Shown here: positions 5,078-6,933 of the stretch, in pieces | How the letters are laid out: the number at the start of each line of letters is the position of its first letter | Position numbering within the stretch: position 1 is the stretch's first letter | Assembly: GCA_021808985.1 (NCBI GenBank) | Contig: JAKBAQ010000149.1 | Location: forward strand, 1 to 6,933 | Length of the DNA: 6,933 bases | From: Pseudomonadota bacterium | Lineage (GTDB): Bacteria; Pseudomonadota; Alphaproteobacteria; Acetobacterales; Acetobacteraceae | Direction: 5' to 3' | Notes under the pieces: model-generated | Database searches by the model: none | Told to the model about the DNA's origin: nothing | Seen by the model: the letters and a program-made list of their open reading frames with translations, nothing else | Made by a program: the position numbers and the translations under genes

Positions 5078-5368
5078 ATGCCGTTATTTGCCCTCCACGC
5101 GATAGACCGCCCCGGCACGCTCGCGCTCCGGCTGGAACATTATGCCGCGCATCGCGCCTTTGTGGAAACGGATGCGGATTATGGCGTGAGCATCGTTATG
5201 TCCGGCCCGTTGCAGACCGATGACGGCGAGACGATGATCGGGTCGCTCTTTATCATCGAGGCCGAGGACCGCGGCGCGGTTGAGGCGTTTGTCGCGGCTG
5301 ATCCGTTCAGCCAGGCGGGGGTTTGGGGCGAGGTGATCATCACGCGGTTCCACCGCCGCAAGGGGTAG
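5078..5368 (+). CDS. YCII-family protein (YciI-like)
   Basis: The 96-aa protein is a single YCII domain with a ferredoxin-like fold: MPLFALHAIDRPGTLALRLE, then EHYAAHRAFVE with the conserved His25, the MSGPL block (41-45) carrying Gly-Pro, GSLFIIEAED (55-64), and ADPF with the conserved Asp75 (74-77). The conserved His/Asp pair has been proposed as an active site in YciI homologues, but the family function is not well established. Length is typical. The ATG at 5078 has only a weak purine stretch (AGAAAGAG, 5061-5068). It is divergent from the FAH-ABM genes; YCII and ABM proteins share the same small fold class and often neighbour catabolic genes, so a related role is possible but not shown. 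It is followed by an inverted repeat at 5377-5399. Confidence 0.88.
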   Translation: MPLFALHAIDRPGTLALRLEHYAAHRAFVETDADYGVSIVMSGPLQTDDGETMIGSLFIIEAEDRGAVEAFVAADPFSQAGVWGEVIITRFHRRKG

Positions 5369-5376
5369 AGGGCTCC

Positions 5377-5399
5377 ATTATATTGCAACGCAACATAAT
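5377..5399. repeat. Inverted repeat after the YCII gene
   Basis: ATTATATTGC-AAC-GCAACATAAT gives 10-bp arms with one mismatch on the plus strand, which becomes a G.U pair in a minus-strand RNA. It begins 8 nt after the YCII stop. With no T tract it is a poor terminator for the YCII gene; it may stabilise the 3' end or bind a protein. Its core GCAACGCAA (5385-5393) recurs on the opposite strand at 5472-5480. Confidence 0.4.
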
Positions 5400-5424
5400 T
5401 CATGAGCCGGGGCGGAGCGCGCAT

Positions 5425-5452
5425 AAAAAAGGCCGGTCTGTTGCGACCGGCC
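5425..5452 (-). terminator. Strong intrinsic terminator (minus strand)
   Basis: GGCCGGTC (5431-5438) and GACCGGCC (5445-5452) form a perfect 8-bp GC-rich stem with a 6-nt loop. Read on the minus strand it is directly followed by six T (5430-5425). This is a textbook Rho-independent terminator ending transcripts that come from the ParA-like gene or from a start within 5530-5620. Confidence 0.9.
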
Positions 5453-5532
5453 TGTACCTTTTCGGTACGAATTGCGTTGCTCCCTAAACTTGGCGGCTGG
5501 CACTTCAGTTGAGTTTCCTTAGCGCCACGAGC
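5425..5532 (-). ncRNA. Candidate small RNA or structured 3'UTR ending at the intrinsic terminator
   Basis: Between the ParA-like stop and the terminator lies about 170 nt without a credible gene, but with ordered structure on the minus strand. A first stem UGGCGCU/AGUGCCA (5498-5527, 7 pairs including one G.U, 16-nt loop) is followed by an unpaired stretch containing GGGAGCAACGCAA. Then come a compact hairpin GUACC-GAAAA-GGUAC (5454-5468) and the terminator stem (5431-5452). Three hairpins ending in a T run is the usual layout of a trans-acting sRNA. A weak promoter (TTGCGC at 5559-5564, 18 nt, ACATAC at 5535-5540) would start it near 5530. It could instead be cut from the 3'UTR of the ParA-like mRNA. 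I recognise no known RNA family. Confidence 0.45.
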
Positions 5533-5602
5533 AGGTATGTGGCGGAAAAATGGCAACCGCGCAAGCCCTTTCATGCGGTTTCTTGCCTGAATAAGGGGTT
5601 GG

Positions 5603-5622
5603 CCATGAAGTTTTTTTCATGG
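5603..5622. repeat. Inverted repeat directly after the ParA-like stop
   Basis: CCATGAA-GTTTTT-TTCATGG has perfect 7-bp arms with a T-rich centre (A-rich in the minus-strand transcript), starting 1 nt past the stop of the ParA-like gene. There is no T run after the stem on the minus strand, so it is not a normal terminator. It may protect or mark the mRNA 3' end. Confidence 0.35.
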
Positions 5623-5623
5623 T

Positions 5624-6256
5624 CTATGAACCAATGGCCCCTTTAAGGGCCAAAACGGCGGCGCGGATCTCTTCCGCCGCCTGGGTGGAGGGGCCTGCCT
5701 CGGTGACGCCCAGGCCTTCGGCGAAGGCGTTCGCGTAGCCGGCCCGATTCGCCAATGCACTATCCAGCAGGATCAGCCCGCGCGCCGCGATCTCGGCTTC
5801 CAGCCGCTTGCGCAGCCGCGAGGCGGCGGGGGCGCGGTTGAAGATGAGGGCGGTTTTACGCCGCTCCTCGGCCGCCAGTTTGAGCGTGCCTTCGGCCGCC
5901 CAAAGGTCCGGCGGGGCGGGGTTTAGGGGGATGAGCACCAGATCGGCCCCGCGGATGGCGCGCCGGGCGTCAGAGTCGATGACGGGGGGGGTGTCGATCA
6001 GCACGAAATCATGCGCGGCTTTGAGCTTTTCCATCTCATTGGCCAGGCGCCAGCCCGAGATGGTGGCAAGGGTGAGGGCCTGCGCCGCCTTGGGCGCATT
6101 GGCGCGCAGCTTACCCCAGATGGTAAGACTGCCTTGCGGGTCGATATCAAGCGCCGCCACGCTGGCGGATTCGGCCAGGGCCACCGCCAGTTGGGCGGCG
6201 AGCATGGTTTTGCCCGCGCCGCCTTTTTGCTGTGCAACCGCAATTACTTTGCCCAT
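5624..6256 (-). CDS. Orphan ParA/MinD-type P-loop ATPase
   Basis: The 210-aa product has the deviant Walker A motif QKGGAGKT (10-17) with signature Lys11, the A' segment ALDIDPQGS (35-43), Walker B VLIDTPP (85-91) and the late ParA-family block RAGYANAFAEGLGVTE (171-186). Such ATPases dimerise with ATP and position cargo such as plasmids, chromosomes, chemoreceptor clusters or carboxysomes on the nucleoid or membrane. The size and absence of an N-terminal HTH fit small ParA Ib/orphan proteins. No parB or centromere-like repeats lie next to it, and its neighbours are an sRNA candidate and an NAD(P)HX-repair gene, so the cargo is unknown. AAGGAGG with 5-nt spacing selects the ATG at 6256 over an upstream one at 6277 that adds seven residues. 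Confidence 0.9.
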   Translation of the reverse strand: MGKVIAVAQQKGGAGKTMLAAQLAVALAESASVAALDIDPQGSLTIWGKLRANAPKAAQALTLATISGWRLANEMEKLKAAHDFVLIDTPPVIDSDARRAIRGADLVLIPLNPAPPDLWAAEGTLKLAAEERRKTALIFNRAPAASRLRKRLEAEIAARGLILLDSALANRAGYANAFAEGLGVTEAGPSTQAAEEIRAAVLALKGAIGS

Positions 6257-6279
6257 ATAAGCCTCCTTCGTGAACATGA

Positions 6280-6308
6280 ATTAACCGCAGTTTCTTTTGA
6301 AAGGCCAA
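6280..6308 (-). promoter_or_regulatory. Putative promoter of the ParA-like gene
   Basis: On the minus strand TTGGCC (plus 6303-6308) and GTTAAT (plus 6280-6285) are separated by exactly 17 nt, each with four of six consensus matches. The start would fall near 6273, about 17 nt before the ATG and just ahead of the AAGGAGG site. The -35 touches the ribosome site of the divergent gene starting at 6317, so the two genes share a very compact 60-bp control region. Confidence 0.4.
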
Positions 6309-6316
6309 GGATATTT

Positions 6317-6933
6317 ATGCACGAGCTGCTGACGCCAGCCGAGATGGGACAAGCCGACGCGCTGGCCGGGAACGGGCCGGCGCTGATGGATGCCGCGGGC
6401 CGCGCGGTGGCGCGCGCCGTGCTGCGGCGATATGCCCCCTGCCCTACCCTGGTGCTGGCCGGCCCCGGCAATAATGGCGGCGATGGGCATGCGGCGGCGG
6501 GGTATCTGCGCCGCGCCGGCTGGGCGGTGAGCGTGCGCGCCTGGAACCAGGCCAGCGTGGCGGATGTGGCGCGGGCGGGACTGGTGATAGACGCGATTTT
6601 CGGCGCTGGGCTCTCACGCGCGCTCTCGCCGGAGGTGGCGGCGCTGCTGCGCGCGGCGAAGCGGCTGGTGGCGATCGACGTGCCATCAGGCCTGGACGGC
6701 GCGAGCGGGGCCGTGCGCGGCTATGCGCCGCAGGCCGAGCTGACGGTGACGTTTTTCCGCGCCAAGCCTGGGCATTATCTCTACCCGGGCCGGGGCCTGT
6801 GCGGGGAGCTGCTGGTGCGCGATATCGGCCTGCCGGATTCGGTGCTGGCGCAAATAAAGCCACAAACCTGGGTGAATGGGCCGGCGCTGTGGTCTCTGCC
6901 GGCGCGCGCGGCCACGGGGCACAAATATGCCGC
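6317..6933 (+). CDS. nnr: Bifunctional NAD(P)H-hydrate epimerase / ADP-dependent NAD(P)H-hydrate dehydratase, N-terminal part
   Basis: 205 codons are visible and the frame is open at the window edge. The N-terminal YjeF_N (NnrE) domain epimerises R- and S-NAD(P)HX; the C-terminal NnrD kinase-fold domain dehydrates the S form, repairing damaged cofactor. Visible motifs are an N-terminal LLTPAEM, the cofactor loop GPGNNGGDG (49-57), IDAIFGAG (91-98), DVPSGLDG (121-128), FFRAKPGH (147-153) and, at the very end, the ATGHKYA typical of the start of NnrD, so the fusion is likely intact. Between VSVRAW (71-76) and LVIDAIFG the linker is about 20-25 residues shorter than I expect for the family, with the frame kept. 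The ATG at 6317 follows AAGG (6307-6310) at 6 nt. It diverges from the ParA-like gene. Confidence 0.93.
   Translation, partial: MHELLTPAEMGQADALAGNGPALMDAAGRAVARAVLRRYAPCPTLVLAGPGNNGGDGHAAAGYLRRAGWAVSVRAWNQASVADVARAGLVIDAIFGAGLSRALSPEVAALLRAAKRLVAIDVPSGLDGASGAVRGYAPQAELTVTFFRAKPGHYLYPGRGLCGELLVRDIGLPDSVLAQIKPQTWVNGPALWSLPARAATGHKYA

Noticed and set aside
5179..5574. 131-codon minus ORF covering the YCII gene and the terminator
   Set aside because: It reads through a strong terminator hairpin and is antisense to the convincing YCII gene.
5519..5620. 33-codon minus ORF starting just after the ParA-like stop
   Set aside because: No Shine-Dalgarno, start buried in an inverted repeat, and no recognisable sequence; it also runs into the candidate RNA.
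6444..6922. Minus-strand ORFs at the right edge
   Set aside because: They are antisense shadows of the nnr gene, which runs open through the window edge on the plus strand.

Overview
This 6.9 kb window looks like ordinary chromosome from a high-GC alphaproteobacterium, plausibly Acetobacteraceae. That placement is inferred from the protein signatures and the GC-rich coding DNA with AT-rich, palindrome-rich gaps. I see no transposase, integrase, CRISPR array or phage gene. I found no clearly new enzymatic or defence system. The less ordinary content is small or non-coding: a 35-codon leader ORF, a nearly fully foldable 95-bp palindromic element, and a terminator-anchored small-RNA candidate.

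Left part, all minus strand (1-1376). A tRNA-Lys(CUU) lies upstream of a fatty-acyl-CoA-type operon. The order of transcription is: 35-aa leader ORF, 150-aa MaoC-N/HadA-like protein, 134-aa MaoC/HadB-like hydratase that starts at TTG, a hairpin-rich 96-nt gap, then the 5' end of an enoyl-CoA hydratase/isomerase that runs off the window. The first MaoC protein has lost the catalytic Asp/His pair and the second keeps it, as in HadA/HadB heterodimers.

Middle (1377-2196). A lone plus-strand gene encodes a stand-alone CZB (chemoreceptor zinc-binding) domain protein, followed by a terminator hairpin. After it comes an AT-rich convergent gap holding a three-way-junction palindromic element.

Centre (2197-4954), minus strand. 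A fumarylacetoacetate hydrolase-family gene is followed after 4 nt by an ABM/Dabb-like small monooxygenase-fold gene. About 50 nt further on lies prfC (release factor 3). The three may be co-transcribed.

Right part (4955-6933). A YCII-family gene (plus) diverges from the FAH gene across a 123-bp regulatory gap. Next comes a minus-strand structured region ending in a strong intrinsic terminator, which is a candidate sRNA or a processed 3'UTR. Upstream of that is an orphan ParA/MinD-type ATPase on the minus strand. Diverging from it across only 60 bp is the 5' part of the bifunctional NAD(P)H-hydrate epimerase/dehydratase gene (plus), which runs off the window.
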